From Bacteroidales bacterium (lineage in GTDB: Bacteria > Bacteroidota > Bacteroidia > Bacteroidales > UBA1402), in the NCBI GenBank assembly GCA_028709215.1, contig JAQVXI010000013.1, positions 1 to 56,360 of the forward strand: a DNA stretch of 56,360 nt, given 5' to 3'. The translations under genes and the position numbers were made by a program. Below the pieces are notes generated by a model. That model was not told the origin of the DNA, did no database searches, and saw only the letters and a program-made list of their open reading frames with translations. Below, piece by piece: positions 26,309 to 34,319 of this stretch (position 1 is the first letter of the stretch; the number at the start of each line of letters is the position of its first letter).

Positions 26309-27946
26309 ATGGCAGTTCCCCCCTTTCATTATCAAGATCCGTTTCCGCAAGGAAAGGATGAAACGGAGTACTATTTATTGACACGTGAACATGTATCGGT
26401 TGCTGAATTTGACGGACAGTCTGTATTGAAAGTTGCTCCCGAAGGATTGACGTTGCTGGCCAATACGGCGATGCGTGATGTGTCGTTTTTGTTGCGTCCT
26501 GCGCATCAAAAACAGGTAGCAGCCATTTTGGATGATCCCGAAGCCACGGAAAACGACAAATACGTTGCATTAACCATGCTGCGCAACGCCGAGGTTTCCG
26601 CAAAAGGGGTGTTGCCCTTTTGTCAGGACACCGGTACGGCAACTGTTTTTGCAAAAAAAGGCAATCGTGTTTGGACCGACGGAAACGACGAAGAAGCGTT
26701 ATCCCTGGGAATATACAAAACCTATACCGAAGAAAATCTTCGTTATTCGCAAACCATTCCCTTAGATATGTATACGGAGAAAAACTCCGGTTGCAACTTG
26801 CCTGCACAGATTGATTTGATGGCCGGACACGGTGACGAGTATAAATTTCTTTTTATTGCCAAAGGGGGCGGTTCTCAGAATAAGACTTATTTGTATCAGG
26901 AAACAAAAGCGTTGCTTAATCCCAAAACACTGGAGCGGTTTTTGACGGAAAAGATGAAGTCATTGGGCACGGCTGCCTGTCCTCCGTATCACATTGCCTT
27001 TGTGATTGGTGGAACTTCTGCGGATCAAACAGTCAAAACGGTCAAATTGGCTTCGACAAAATATTACGATTCGTTGCCTACCGAGGGCAACGAATGGGGT
27101 CAGGCTTTTCGTGATGTGGCGCTGGAGGAAAAAATGCTAAAGGCGGCGCAAAACATAGGCTTGGGTGCTCAGTTTGGAGGAAAATACCTGGCACACGACG
27201 TGCGCATCATTCGATTGCCCCGTCACGGTGCTTCTTGTCCGGTAGCCATGGCTGTGTCCTGTTCGGCCGATCGAAACATCAAGGCGAAGATCAATAAAGA
27301 AGGTATTTGGGTGGAAAAAATGGAATCCAATCCGGGCAAATACATTCCGGAAGCGTTGAGGAACCAGGGTGAAGGAGATGCGGTTCGCATTGATTTGGAT
27401 CAACCCATGAGTGAAGTTTTAAAGGAATTGAGTAAATATCCGGTTGCGACCCGCTTGTCGTTGAATGGTACGATTATTGTAGGACGCGACATTGCTCATG
27501 CCAAGCTCAAAGAGCGTTTGGATGCGGGTGAGGACTTGCCTCAGTACATCAAGGATCATCCCATTTATTATGCGGGTCCGGCTAAAACCCCCGAAGGTTT
27601 TGCCTGTGGATCGATGGGTCCGACCACAGCGGGTCGTATGGATTCGTATGTGGATTTGTTTCAAAGCAAAGGCGGAAGCATGATTATGCTGGCCAAGGGG
27701 AACCGTTCTCAAGAAGTTACGGATGCCTGCAAGAAATACGGAGGTTTCTATTTGGGCTCCATTGGTGGTCCAGCGGCCATTTTGGCACAAAACAACATCA
27801 AGAGCATCGAATGCGTTGAATATCCCGAGTTGGGTATGGAGGCCATCTGGAAAATCAAGGTGGAAGACTTTCCCGCTTTTATTCTGGTGGATGATAAGGG
27901 CAACGATTTTTTCAAGCAATTGAGACCCCTGTGTCACCTTTCCTGA
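26309..27946 (+). CDS. fumA: Class I (iron-sulfur) fumarate hydratase
   Basis: Interconverts fumarate and malate in the TCA cycle or its reductive branch. 545 residues with alpha and beta regions fused, as in E. coli FumA/FumB. The three [4Fe-4S] ligands are visible: C105 in PFCQDTGT, C224 in ACPPYH and C310 in GASCPVAM. The N-terminal signature LLANTAMRD and the C-terminal [15 protein letters not shown] and [10 protein letters not shown] are also present. It is transcribed alone; the stop codon abuts that of convergent rsgA with no gap. The oxygen-sensitive cluster type fits an anaerobe or microaerobe. Confidence 0.96.
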   Translation: MAVPPFHYQDPFPQGKDETEYYLLTREHVSVAEFDGQSVLKVAPEGLTLLANTAMRDVSFLLRPAHQKQVAAILDDPEATENDKYVALTMLRNAEVSAKGVLPFCQDTGTATVFAKKGNRVWTDGNDEEALSLGIYKTYTEENLRYSQTIPLDMYTEKNSGCNLPAQIDLMAGHGDEYKFLFIAKGGGSQNKTYLYQETKALLNPKTLERFLTEKMKSLGTAACPPYHIAFVIGGTSADQTVKTVKLASTKYYDSLPTEGNEWGQAFRDVALEEKMLKAAQNIGLGAQFGGKYLAHDVRIIRLPRHGASCPVAMAVSCSADRNIKAKINKEGIWVEKMESNPGKYIPEALRNQGEGDAVRIDLDQPMSEVLKELSKYPVATRLSLNGTIIVGRDIAHAKLKERLDAGEDLPQYIKDHPIYYAGPAKTPEGFACGSMGPTTAGRMDSYVDLFQSKGGSMIMLAKGNRSQEVTDACKKYGGFYLGSIGGPAAILAQNNIKSIECVEYPELGMEAIWKIKVEDFPAFILVDDKGNDFFKQLRPLCHLS

Positions 27947-28873
27947 TTAACGATACTTGGATGATTCCTGGCAATCTTCCAAAATACTGATGTAACTTGC
28001 ATACCGGGAGGCGCTTATTAAGTGTCTCCCGACTGCTTCCAATACGGCGCAACCCGGCTCTCGGGTGTGTGTGCAGTTGTTGAAACGACATTGTTCGGAA
28101 GTCTTGAAAATTTCCGGAAAGAAATGTCCCACCTCTTCCAGTTGCATATCAATTGTACCGAAGCCTTTGATGCCCGGTGTGTCGATTAAATAGCCTCCCA
28201 CATTCAATTCAAACATTTCGGAGGAAGTTGTCGTGTGCATGCCTTTTTGGTGTGCATCCGAAATGGCTCCGGTTCTGGCATGGACATTGGGATCGATGGC
28301 ATTAATCAAGGTGGATTTTCCAACTCCGGAATTGCCGGAGAATAGATTGATTTGGCCGGACATACGTTGAGCCAGTGCTTCGACACCCTGACCGGTTTGT
28401 GCGGATACCAGTGAACAGGGATATCCTATGCTTTCGTACAAGTACATAAAGTCCTTGGCATAGGATTGTTCCTCCTCGTCGTGTAGATCCGATTTGTTGA
28501 TGACAATCTGTGCGGGTATTCGATACGCTTCTGCCGTAGCGAGGAAACGATCGATAAATGTCGTGTGTGTGGTTGGACGATTCAGGCTAACGATCAGAAA
28601 GGCCTGGTCGATGTTGGCCGCTAGAATATGCAGTTGTTTGGATAGGTTGGTCGGTTTCCGCACAATGTAATTCTTTCGATCCTTTATTTCTGTAATATAG
28701 GATTTGTCACCGGGCCTGTGCTCTATGAGCACCCGATCGCCAACGACGACCGGGTTTGTACTACGCAATCCTTTGATGCGGAAGTTGCCCTTGATCAGAC
28801 ATTCCAGCGTGGTATTGTCCTGCAACTTTACAAGAAAGCTGCTACCGGTAGTCCGAATAACCAGTCCTTCCAT
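27947..28873 (-). CDS. rsgA: Ribosome small-subunit GTPase RsgA
   Basis: A circularly permuted GTPase that helps mature the 30S subunit. 308 residues: an OB domain (1-65), then permuted motifs in the order G4 NKSD (126-129), G1 GNSGVGKST (180-188), G3 DTPG (231-234), and a C-terminal zinc knuckle with C262, C267, H269 and C275. It is the last gene of pyrH-frr-rsgA, with a 1-nt gap after frr. All three products serve ribosome cycling or nucleotide supply. Confidence 0.96.
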   Translation of the reverse strand: MEGLVIRTTGSSFLVKLQDNTTLECLIKGNFRIKGLRSTNPVVVGDRVLIEHRPGDKSYITEIKDRKNYIVRKPTNLSKQLHILAANIDQAFLIVSLNRPTTHTTFIDRFLATAEAYRIPAQIVINKSDLHDEEEQSYAKDFMYLYESIGYPCSLVSAQTGQGVEALAQRMSGQINLFSGNSGVGKSTLINAIDPNVHARTGAISDAHQKGMHTTTSSEMFELNVGGYLIDTPGIKGFGTIDMQLEEVGHFFPEIFKTSEQCRFNNCTHTREPGCAVLEAVGRHLISASRYASYISILEDCQESSKYR

Positions 28874-28874
28874 A

Positions 28875-29438
28875 TTAGACGGTCATGATTTCTTTTTCCT
28901 TGGCTGCCAATATTTCTTCTGCGCGCTTTACGGCTTTGTCGTGCATTTTCTGAACCTCTCCTTCGGAATCTTTTCCCATATCTTCGGGAAGCCCTTCTTT
29001 AACCATTTTTTTTACCGCTTCGATGGCATCTCTGCGGGCATTGCGAATGCTGATTTTTGCATCTTCTCCTTCGGTTCGGGCTTGCTTAACCAGCGATTTG
29101 CGGCGTTCTTCTGTCAGTGGGGGAATGCTTAAGCGAATGAGTTCACCGTTGTTGTCCGGTGTGATGCCAACGTCCGAATTTAAAATGCCTTTCTCGATTT
29201 CTTTGATCATGGATTTCTCCCAAGGTTGTATCACAATAGTTTTTGCATCCGGTGTACTCACGTTGGCAACGTTGCTTACCGGAACACTACTGCCGTAGTA
29301 ATTGACCCGTACGGCGTCCAGAATGCGAACATTTGCTTTTCCGGCACGGATGTGTACGAGTGTTTCTTCCAGGTGATTCGTGGATTGGAGCATGCTTTCT
29401 TCGGCCATGTCCAGGATCATTTGTAGTTCTTCGTTCAT
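28875..29438 (-). CDS. frr: Ribosome-recycling factor
   Basis: 187 residues, the usual length. With EF-G it splits the post-termination ribosome. Family motifs: an N-terminal helix with MLQSTNHLEETLVHIRAGKAN, the central IRLSIPPLTEERRK hinge segment, and a C-terminal helix rich in Lys/Glu. Lies 13 nt downstream of pyrH, a gene order common in bacteria. Confidence 0.97.
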   Translation of the reverse strand: MNEELQMILDMAEESMLQSTNHLEETLVHIRAGKANVRILDAVRVNYYGSSVPVSNVANVSTPDAKTIVIQPWEKSMIKEIEKGILNSDVGITPDNNGELIRLSIPPLTEERRKSLVKQARTEGEDAKISIRNARRDAIEAVKKMVKEGLPEDMGKDSEGEVQKMHDKAVKRAEEILAAKEKEIMTV

Positions 29439-29451
29439 TGGTTATTGCAAT

Positions 29452-30162
29452 TTAATTATGTACATAGGTGCCAATCTTTTCGCCGCTCAGGAGTTTAAGC
29501 AGGTTGCCTGGGGTGTCCATATCGAACACAACGATGGGTAGGTTGTTTTCCTTGCATAGCGTTGTGGCTGTCAGGTCCATGATGTTCAAACCCTTGACAT
29601 ATATTTCGTCGTAAGTAATGTGATCATATTTTACGGCGTTGGGATCTTTTTCCGGGTCTGCCGTGTAAATTCCGTCCACGCGCGTACCTTTTAGCATCAC
29701 CTCGGCTTCTACTTCAATCCCTTTGAGTGCCGATCCGGTATCGGTTGTGAAATAGGGGCAACCGGTACCGGCTGATAAAATCACGACTTCATTTTTTTCC
29801 AACGATTCGATGGCTTTGTCTTTGCTGAAGTATTCTCCAATGGGTTCCATGCGAATGGCGGTAAGCAGTCTTGCTTTTATGCCTTCTGCCTGTAGTGCAG
29901 AGCAGAGGGCTAGTCCGTTGATGCACGTGGCCAACATGCCCATTTGGTCACCTTTGACACGGTCGAAGCCTTTTGACGCTCCCTTCAGACCTCGAAATAT
30001 ATTGCCTCCGCCAATTACAATGGCAATTTGTATGCCCAATTGATTGGCTTCTCGGATTTGACTTGCATAGACAGCGAGTCGCTGTTCATCGATGCCGGCC
30101 GCCTTATTTCCCATAAGGGATTCGCCGCTCAACTTAAGTAGGATGCGTTTGTACGGTATCAT
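29452..30162 (-). CDS. pyrH: UMP kinase
   Basis: Phosphorylates UMP to UDP in pyrimidine biosynthesis; a hexameric amino-acid-kinase-fold enzyme. 236 residues. The N-terminal KLSGESLMG loop, IVIGGGNIFRG, the GDQMGMLAT segment, and the C-terminal FDMDTPGNLLKLLSGE motif are all present. First gene of pyrH-frr-rsgA. Its promoter overlaps a divergent promoter for the small secreted protein at 30254. Confidence 0.97.
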   Translation of the reverse strand: MIPYKRILLKLSGESLMGNKAAGIDEQRLAVYASQIREANQLGIQIAIVIGGGNIFRGLKGASKGFDRVKGDQMGMLATCINGLALCSALQAEGIKARLLTAIRMEPIGEYFSKDKAIESLEKNEVVILSAGTGCPYFTTDTGSALKGIEVEAEVMLKGTRVDGIYTADPEKDPNAVKYDHITYDEIYVKGLNIMDLTATTLCKENNLPIVVFDMDTPGNLLKLLSGEKIGTYVHN

Positions 30163-30186
30163 GCCTTTTCTTTTGTTTAACTAGTA

Positions 30187-30194
30187 CAAAAATA
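30187..30194 (-). promoter_or_regulatory. -7 box for pyrH-frr-rsgA
   Basis: TATTTTTG on the minus strand, 24 nt before the pyrH ATG. Its expected -33 region coincides with the -7 box of the divergent gene at 30217-30224. Confidence 0.55.
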
Positions 30195-30216
30195 CGATAA
30201 TTTTTGTGTTTTTGCG

Positions 30217-30224
30217 TATTTTTG
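30217..30224 (+). promoter_or_regulatory. -7 box for the 30254 gene
   Basis: TATTTTTG, 29 nt before the ATG at 30254, overlapping the pyrH promoter region in the opposite direction. Confidence 0.5.
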
Positions 30225-30253
30225 TGGTAGTACAGATTGTAGTCCAACGTAAG

Positions 30254-30754
30254 ATGAATAGAACTCGATGGTTGATTCGGATGATTGTTTGCACAGTGTT
30301 CGTTCCGATGACTGTGATCGGTCAGGATATTGAGACACTGTGCCATGAGGCAGAGATGCATATACTGGCCAATCGAACCGAGCAGGCAATTGCTTGTCAC
30401 CTTCAGATTATCGAGCAGGACAGTCTGTTTCACACCTCAAATGTCTGGTTGGGGAACTACTATTATTTAAAGGGTTTGGAGGCCGTTAAAGAGGCCGAAG
30501 CGACGTATTATCGCATTGCTCAGCCCAGTCACATGCAACAGGCACGCTATTTGGATGAACTAAAAATGCTGCATGACCGCCATTTTGTCTTGGCCGACAT
30601 CTTTTTGGAACGTGCGTTGCGTGTACAGTCCAACGACCACCTCGAGCAGTTGCAAAAATCAATTCTTGCGTTTCGTACCCGTATCGGATTGGTTGAAACG
30701 GAAGAGAAAAAAACGTTTTTTAAAGCACTGGCAAAACGAATTCCACTTCTTTGA
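30254..30754 (+). CDS. Small exported protein of unknown function
   Basis: 166 residues. An N-terminal signal peptide (about 1-23, ending VIGQ) precedes an all-helical, charged region that may hold one or two degenerate TPR-like helix pairs (about 30-130, e.g. HTSNVWLGNYYYLKGL and RHFVLADIFLERALRV). It ends in basic residues. The ATG at 30254 gives the signal peptide; upstream in-frame codons would cross the promoter. Its 3' end overlaps convergent birA by 35 bp. No family recognised. Confidence 0.65.
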   Translation: MNRTRWLIRMIVCTVFVPMTVIGQDIETLCHEAEMHILANRTEQAIACHLQIIEQDSLFHTSNVWLGNYYYLKGLEAVKEAEATYYRIAQPSHMQQARYLDELKMLHDRHFVLADIFLERALRVQSNDHLEQLQKSILAFRTRIGLVETEEKKTFFKALAKRIPLL

Positions 30755-31457
30755 ATGCAAATGTTTTTCGCTCAGCCCGATCGGTTTCCAACAGAAGATG
30801 GCCTGATGGAGCGATGCTCAGTATTCGCGCTTGAAACGCACCGGTTTGATCCCGATAGGTATGATAGCCCTCCTTACGGTAAAGACAGTCCATGTATCGA
30901 TCGTGATCTTCTTGTTTGAATGTGTTGCTCAAACCCTGCTGCAGTAGATTGTGGAGTCTTTGCCCGCAGCGCAGGCAGTCGTATCGTTCACCTGTGATTT
31001 GAAAGGCGGATACGGCATGTGTCAGGGACTTCGGAAAGGAAGGGTTGTTGAGGTTGATGCCAATCCCCAAAATGCTATGATCGACGTGATTGCCGGAAAG
31101 TGTGTTTTCGATGAGAATGCCTCCGATTTTTAGATCGCCAAAAAAAAGATCATTGGGCCATTTGATGCAGGCATGGATGCCCAATTCGTTTAAGAAATCA
31201 ACACAAATCAAGGCCGTCTGTTGACTCAGTCGAAACGAGTCGGAAGCTTTTAGCGAGTCGGGTCTGTGCCAAAGGCTGTAATTTAGGTTTGCGGTGGTTT
31301 CTGAATGCCATGTGTTGCCCATTTGACCCCGACCTGCGGTTTGTTCATCACTGAGTACCCCACAGCCCGTCTTGAATGCCTCGGGATTTTCCTTAAAGCG
31401 TTCCTGGAGATACGCATTGGTAGAATGACAGCGCTCAATGTGTAAGAGGGTAGGCAT
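30720..31457 (-). CDS. birA: Biotin--[acetyl-CoA-carboxylase] ligase, monofunctional
   Basis: Attaches biotin to carrier domains. 245 residues, starting directly with the catalytic domain: the N-terminal helix-turn-helix repressor domain of E. coli BirA is absent, so it should not regulate biotin genes itself. The biotinyl-AMP loop is AGRGQMGNTW (a variant of GRGRxGR), and the KWPNDL and ILIEN motifs follow. Eleven nt downstream of yraN, an order often seen in Bacteroidales. Confidence 0.93.
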   Translation of the reverse strand: MPTLLHIERCHSTNAYLQERFKENPEAFKTGCGVLSDEQTAGRGQMGNTWHSETTANLNYSLWHRPDSLKASDSFRLSQQTALICVDFLNELGIHACIKWPNDLFFGDLKIGGILIENTLSGNHVDHSILGIGINLNNPSFPKSLTHAVSAFQITGERYDCLRCGQRLHNLLQQGLSNTFKQEDHDRYMDCLYRKEGYHTYRDQTGAFQARILSIAPSGHLLLETDRAERKTFAFKEVEFVLPVL

Positions 31458-31468
31458 GCAAAAACGGA

Positions 31469-31837
31469 TTAATGAATATTCATGGGTAAAAAGGCATCTT
31501 CAAAATGTTCAATGACCCAATGGTCCGTTTGATGCACGATGGAAAGAATGTCGAACTGCACAGGACTGTCGATGCGTTTGAGTCGGATGTAGTGGTGGGC
31601 GGCTTGAGCCATGCGTCGCATTTTGGGGGTGGTGATGGCCGTTTCCGGTGCACCCCAATTGCTTGTGGATCGAGTTTTTACCTCAAAAAAAATGAGATGG
31701 TTGGCACGCTCGGCGATGATGTCCAGTTCGTTCCGACCGGATCTCCAGTTGCGCTCCCGGATGATGTATCCGCGTGCCTCAAGATAGGCGACGGCTTGAT
31801 TTTCTCCCTCAATTCCCAGCTGGTTGTGTGCTGCCAT
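31469..31837 (-). CDS. YraN family (UPF0102) nuclease-like protein
   Basis: 122 residues. It has the restriction-endonuclease-like core of the family: an N-terminal GIEGENQAVAYLEARGY helix, NELDIIAE and FFEVKTRS, where Asp, Glu and Lys form the expected PD-(D/E)XK-like metal site. The biological substrate is not established for this family. First gene of yraN-birA; a TACTTTTG box lies 17 nt before its ATG. Confidence 0.9.
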   Translation of the reverse strand: MAAHNQLGIEGENQAVAYLEARGYIIRERNWRSGRNELDIIAERANHLIFFEVKTRSTSNWGAPETAITTPKMRRMAQAAHHYIRLKRIDSPVQFDILSIVHQTDHWVIEHFEDAFLPMNIH

Positions 31838-31854
31838 GTTTTTTTGTATTGTTG

Positions 31855-31862
31855 CAAAAGTA
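31855..31862 (-). promoter_or_regulatory. -7 box for yraN-birA
   Basis: TACTTTTG on the minus strand, 17 nt before the yraN ATG. No matching -33 TTG. Confidence 0.5.
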
Positions 31863-31922
31863 AGCCATCTGTTTTATAAATGAAAAAATAGTTGTTATTT
31901 TGTAGAAAATCAGTCGATAACA

Positions 31923-32144
31923 ATGGGTAAGGAGCGTAAAAGCCCCAAAAAGGGCGTAATGTTGCGGGACAATCACATCAACTTCTCGTTGAATGAGGAC
32001 GAGTATAAAGCGTTGATGAAGTATTGTGCACGTTACAACATACGAAGCCGATCGAAGTTTTTACGGGAGACGGTAATGAAAGTTGTAATCAATCGCATGA
32101 CAGAAGATTATCCAACCCTGTTTCACGAAAACGAAATGCGATGA
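31923..32144 (+). CDS. Small basic protein, possible ribbon-helix-helix fold
   Basis: 73 residues: a Lys/Arg-rich N-terminus (1-14), a short strand NHINFSLN, then two helices (DEYKALMKYCARY and SRSKFLRETVMKVVINRM). The strand-helix-helix order, with the SRSKFLRE turn, is what ribbon-helix-helix DNA-binding proteins show, so DNA binding is a reasonable guess. Its last codon overlaps the tadA start (ATGA), so the two are cotranslated. No toxin partner is present. I recall similar small proteins in Bacteroidales but cannot confirm the family here. Confidence 0.65.
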   Translation: MGKERKSPKKGVMLRDNHINFSLNEDEYKALMKYCARYNIRSRSKFLRETVMKVVINRMTEDYPTLFHENEMR

Positions 32145-32578
32145 ATGAGGCAGAACGGTATATGCGCATGGCTTTGGAAGAAGCTCGCCGGGCATTTGAT
32201 CGCGGTGAAGTGCCCGTCGGTGCCATCCTCGTCAGTCGTAATCGAATTCTTGCAAGAGGACACAATTTGACAGAAACCCTGATGGATGTTACGGCGCATG
32301 CCGAGATGCAGGCCATTACCGCCGCGGCTTCTACGTTGGGCGGAAAGTATCTTCAGGATTGTACGCTTTATGTAACCCTTGAACCTTGTGTCATGTGTGC
32401 TGGGGCATTGGGCTGGGCTCAGCTATCTGAGTTGGTGTATGCAGCAGCCGATGAAAAAAGAGGCTATACCCGTTTGGCTCCTCAGGCCTTACATCCAAAA
32501 ACAAAAGTGACCAAAGGCCTGTTGGCTGAAGAATCCGTTGCCTTGCTTCAGGAATTTTTTAAAAACAAACGTCGGTAA
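32141..32578 (+). CDS. tadA: tRNA-specific adenosine deaminase
   Basis: Converts A34 of tRNA-Arg(ACG) to inosine. 145 residues with the zinc-deaminase motifs HAE (53-55; catalytic E55) and PCVMC (C83, C86), and the family stretch RGEVPVGAILV near the N-terminus. The ATG at 32141 is chosen because it overlaps the upstream stop as ATGA; longer in-frame starts lie inside the upstream gene. The stop is one nucleotide from the stop of convergent DUF4834. Confidence 0.94.
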   Translation: MNEAERYMRMALEEARRAFDRGEVPVGAILVSRNRILARGHNLTETLMDVTAHAEMQAITAAASTLGGKYLQDCTLYVTLEPCVMCAGALGWAQLSELVYAAADEKRGYTRLAPQALHPKTKVTKGLLAEESVALLQEFFKNKRR

Positions 32579-32579
32579 G

Positions 32580-32825
32580 TTAGTTTGGTTTGTCCATCTC
32601 TTCGTAATCGATGTATTCCCCTTCTTGCTTGCTGATGCGTTTTTTTCGTTTTTTTGACGTTGAATTTTCTTCCGTTTGCGTGTTTTCTGTCGCATTGGGG
32701 TTGTTGAAACCGCTGTTTGGGAAATGCTTGCGAACAAATCTTCGCAACAATTGTCTGAAAATCCAGCGAATCAAAACAAACGAAAGTATGATGTAAAGAA
32801 TTACCTCCATGAGCGAATTAATCAT
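32580..32825 (-). CDS. DUF4834-like small membrane protein
   Basis: 81 residues: an N-terminal membrane helix (about 6-24, MEVILYIILSFVLIRWIF), a basic segment (RQLLRRFVRKHF), then a hydrophilic, Lys- and Thr-rich tail. This matches the short Bacteroidota family found downstream of pssA. The start at 32825 overlaps the pssA stop; an ATG at 32810 is also possible and would remove five residues. Function unknown; the position suggests a link with phospholipid synthesis. Confidence 0.75.
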   Translation of the reverse strand: MINSLMEVILYIILSFVLIRWIFRQLLRRFVRKHFPNSGFNNPNATENTQTEENSTSKKRKKRISKQEGEYIDYEEMDKPN

Positions 32826-33522
32826 TCTTTTTGGAACGTGTGCCTGTCAATATTGACAGGATTACATACCACATTAGGCAAATGGATACGGCATGGATGC
32901 CCATTGCTATGAGCAACAGTAAGCAGCCTCCCATGAATATATAGGCTGTTTGATTGCGTTTCCAATCGTAAGATTTGAATTTGAGGGAAAACATGGGGAT
33001 TTCCGAGACCAACAACGTCGATGTGAGAATAAGTGCTAACCCAATAAGAAGCAGCATGGCAACGGGGTTGGATAGGAATGTGATGCTGTATGCCAGTCCA
33101 AAGGCCCAAAACAACGCATTTGCCGGAGTGGGAAGCCCCAGAAAGGAGCTGGTTTGTCGATCGTCCAGGTTGAATTTTGCCAGTCTTAGGGCAGAGAACG
33201 CAGGCATCAGGAATGCAAACCAAGCCCATTGAGTGGGAAGTTGAAGCGTTTCGAGTGCTGTGGACAGCGATGCAAAGACCATCATGCCCGGAGCCAATCC
33301 AAAACTGATGACATCGGCCAGTGAGTCCAATTCTTTTCCAATGGGAGAGTTGGCATGCAGCATACGGGCGGCAAAGCCATCCAGAAAATCAAAGCCGGCA
33401 GCCAGTAAAATCAACCATGCAGCAACCGTATAATTGTGTTGCAAGGCATAGACGATGGCAATGCTGCCGGAAATTAAGTTTAAGCACGTAATGCTGTTTG
33501 GAATATGTTTTTTGAACGTCAT
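32818..33522 (-). CDS. pssA: CDP-diacylglycerol--serine O-phosphatidyltransferase
   Basis: Makes phosphatidylserine, the precursor of phosphatidylethanolamine. 234 residues, polytopic inner membrane protein. The CDP-alcohol phosphotransferase motif is visible at about 46-68 (DGFAARMLHANSPIGKELDSLAD, which has the D-G-x2-A-R-x8-G-x3-D-x3-D pattern). It follows psd by 11 nt, so the two steps of PE synthesis are cotranscribed. Confidence 0.93.
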   Translation of the reverse strand: MTFKKHIPNSITCLNLISGSIAIVYALQHNYTVAAWLILLAAGFDFLDGFAARMLHANSPIGKELDSLADVISFGLAPGMMVFASLSTALETLQLPTQWAWFAFLMPAFSALRLAKFNLDDRQTSSFLGLPTPANALFWAFGLAYSITFLSNPVAMLLLIGLALILTSTLLVSEIPMFSLKFKSYDWKRNQTAYIFMGGCLLLLIAMGIHAVSICLMWYVILSILTGTRSKKND

Positions 33523-33533
33523 GTTCGGTGGTT

Positions 33534-34217
33534 TTAAGGCTGTTTCCAGCGCGCAATAACAGTTTTGTTGCCTACCGTTTTCTCACCGTATTGAACCAAA
33601 ACCTCTACGGCGTCTGCCGGGAGATAGATATCCACACGTGACCCGAATTTGATAAATCCAAGATGCTCGTTGTAGTGCGCTTTTTTACCGGTGTATGCAT
33701 AGGTTACAATGCGTCTGGCCAGGGCACCGGCCACTTGTCTGACCAAAGCCGTTTTGCCGTTGTAAGCGGAACGGATCAAGACCGTAGACCGCTCGTTCTC
33801 GGTACTGGACTTCGGAAGCCAGGCGGCCATGAAATTGCCGTTCTGATGACTGTAATGTTCTACTTCGCCATCAAAGGGAAACCAGTTTGCGTGTACATTT
33901 AAAACAGACATAAAAATGGATATTTGCAAACGCTCTTCGTGGAGCAATCCCGATTCGAATGTTTTTTCGATGACAACAATTTTTCCGTCAGCCGGTGCCA
34001 TGATGCTGCCGGGTTCTGCCGGGCAGATCCGTTTAGGACTGCGAAAAAAATTGGTTACAAACAGAAATAAGGCGACAGAAATCAGAAGGGTACATACAAA
34101 AGCGATGTGTCCCCCCCATACCCAAACGACTAAATCCAGAACGGATAAAGCTACGAACAACCCAAGAAGTATCTTTCGTCCTTCTTTGTGGATGGTCATT
34201 CCAAGCGCTTTTTTCAT
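33534..34217 (-). CDS. psd: Phosphatidylserine decarboxylase (short form)
   Basis: Converts phosphatidylserine to phosphatidylethanolamine. 227 residues with two N-terminal membrane helices (about 13-55), APADGKIVVIE, SIFMSVLNVHANW and WLPKSSTENERS. The self-cleavage site that makes the pyruvoyl group is FGSRVDIY (Ser193). The ATG at 34217 is chosen: an open frame extends to 34337, but the promoter lies at 34247-34278, inside that extension. First gene of psd-pssA-DUF4834. Confidence 0.94.
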   Translation of the reverse strand: MKKALGMTIHKEGRKILLGLFVALSVLDLVVWVWGGHIAFVCTLLISVALFLFVTNFFRSPKRICPAEPGSIMAPADGKIVVIEKTFESGLLHEERLQISIFMSVLNVHANWFPFDGEVEHYSHQNGNFMAAWLPKSSTENERSTVLIRSAYNGKTALVRQVAGALARRIVTYAYTGKKAHYNEHLGFIKFGSRVDIYLPADAVEVLVQYGEKTVGNKTVIARWKQP

Positions 34218-34246
34218 TGACAGTAGTGCGATGTTTATATTGATGA

Positions 34247-34278
34247 CAAAATTAGCTTTAATCTCGCAGATACCAAAA
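34247..34278 (-). promoter_or_regulatory. Consensus promoter for psd-pssA
   Basis: On the minus strand: TTTG (34275-34278), a 20-bp spacer, TAATTTTG (34247-34254), 29 nt before the psd ATG. Confidence 0.7.
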
Positions 34279-34319
34279 TTTGCCCGTATCTTTAAGGTCC
34301 TTTTTGTAATGACTAGTCT

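Noticed and set aside
34287-34294. TATCTTTA as a dnaE promoter
   Set aside because: The final G of TAnnTTTG is missing and there is no -33 partner, so I did not list it.
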